A DNA stretch of 64,000 nt. Source: Adineta vaga (Eukaryota; Rotifera). Both the position numbers and the translations under genes were made by a program. Positions 63,048 through 64,000 of the stretch are shown piece after piece. Within the stretch, counting starts at the first letter, position 1, and every line of letters begins with the position of its first letter. The DNA is taken from NCBI GenBank assembly GCA_021613535.1, contig CP075492.1, positions 15,252,001-15,316,000 of the forward strand, given 5' to 3'. The notes under the pieces are model-generated. The model ran no database searches. It saw only the letters and a list, made by a program, of their open reading frames with translations, and had not been told where the DNA came from.

Positions 63048-64000
63048 CTAACATATACAATTTTAGTTTTCATTGATGTTGATTTTAACATTTTATCAAA
63101 AACTTTACTAACGTATAATTCAGTACAAGAGATAAAAAAACTATTTTAATGATCAAAATACATCGTATGGGCACAAAAATCACCTTAAATTACATTCTTC
63201 TGTCCATTTCTATGAACAGGATAAAAGTTCTAACGAATTGCATCATTTTAGATAGTTTATTACAGTCAATCTTGATTATATCGATCGGGTATGTTTTCTC
63301 AAAAAGATATTAGAAAGTCAACTTACTACTATTTTGTTAAATATGCTTTGTTTCAATGCACGTTACGATGAAAACCGAAGAGCAACTTACTATGAGTGTT
63401 AAAAGAACTACAAAATGAAATGCAATTCTTATCGAGTAAAAGAATAAATACTTCAGCGATGAATTTTTAATTATGACATTACGTGAGAAAAAAATACAAA
63501 CTACGAATGGTACCTAATCTTAGTATAATGGAAAGAATTGCACATTTCAAAACGAAAAAGAAAATTTGTATTTCTTCATGATTAATCTTCTGTAAAATGC
63601 AGGAACAGAAGTTCCTGAGCCACCTCAGTTTACAATATATTTGTATATACATAGGTTATCAACACAACTTCTCGGAATTTCAAATATTTGAATTAGTCTT
63701 CACGATGCTCTGTAAAAAGTTTTTTCGTTTGAATGGACTTCTACAAGACTTTCTGGTATTCTTGAATACATATCGAATTGAGCTCCATGGTTATTAATGT
63801 AGTTAAACTAGTAGCATCTGAATCTGTATCAAGCGTACATTTGAGCAACTGAATAAGCAAAAGATGGAAGGAACAAGGCAAGGCCTATATCGTGAATAAA
63901 TAATAAGTTTAAATTTTCTTTGTAAGAATAATCAAAATCAGAAATAATATAATAGCGGTTATTGGACGATCAATTTGAAGATCATCTTTGAACGTCTCTC
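63048..64000. other. Right edge, no gene recognised
   Basis: AT-rich DNA with a short open frame at 63597-63797 of no evident family. Confidence 0.5.

Noticed and set aside
1-64000. CRISPR arrays, bacterial operons or rRNA genes
   Set aside because: No spaced direct repeats, ribosome-binding sites or rRNA-like blocks were seen; splice signals show a eukaryotic genome.

Overview
The window looks like a bdelloid rotifer (Adineta/Rotaria-type) nuclear contig. It is very AT-rich, with genes split by short GT-AG introns of about 45-70 bp and a few 0.4-2.4 kb introns. The gene content fits bdelloids: a DUF3987-type gene, a large LDLa/EGF/7TM receptor, a lineage-type membrane protein family with decayed copies, and a hybrid PKS-NRPS of the kind bdelloids are known to have acquired horizontally. 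Short tracts of TGTGGG, the hexamer reported for bdelloid telomeres, are scattered through non-coding DNA. The species assignment is inference; no rRNA or tRNA gene was found to fix it.

Layout. 0-4.4 kb, minus: a partial ORF off the left edge and a DUF3987-like gene whose 3' part carries a palindrome. 6.1-6.35 kb: a CCCAA/CCCGA pentamer array. 6.5-11 kb, minus: a broken receptor gene (LDLa, EGF, then only three membrane helices). 11-14.5 kb: repeats, including a 1 kb foldback element. 14.7-19.7 kb, minus: an SLC5-type sodium/solute symporter with a 2.4 kb intron. 23.3-24.8 kb, plus: a cytochrome P450. 26.5-27.9 kb, minus: a flavin amine oxidase. 28.4-28.9 kb: a second foldback element. 29.1-32.6 kb, minus: acetyl-CoA synthetase. 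34.6-36.5 kb, plus: a second, atypical P450 between two diverged inverted repeats. 37.8-38.4 kb, plus: a 200-residue protein of unknown function. 40-53.1 kb, minus: one eight-exon KS-AT-ACP-C-A-PCP-terminal-domain PKS-NRPS gene of about 2,960 residues. 56-63 kb: a membrane-protein family (one copy with a premature stop, two decayed copies) around a roughly 700-residue predicted membrane protein with an RKRR site.

The synthase, two P450s, amine oxidase, acetyl-CoA synthetase and transporter lie within about 38 kb and resemble a biosynthetic neighbourhood. This is inference: these are also ordinary metabolic genes, and nothing shows co-regulation. The ketosynthase has lost all three catalytic residues, so the synthase may not extend chains at that domain.

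An important caveat is that several well-conserved genes carry single-base frame breaks (receptor, first P450, amine oxidase, acetyl-CoA synthetase, PKS-NRPS). These are either assembly indels or real decay of one homologous copy. Exon boundaries given here were read by eye from frame continuity and splice signals.
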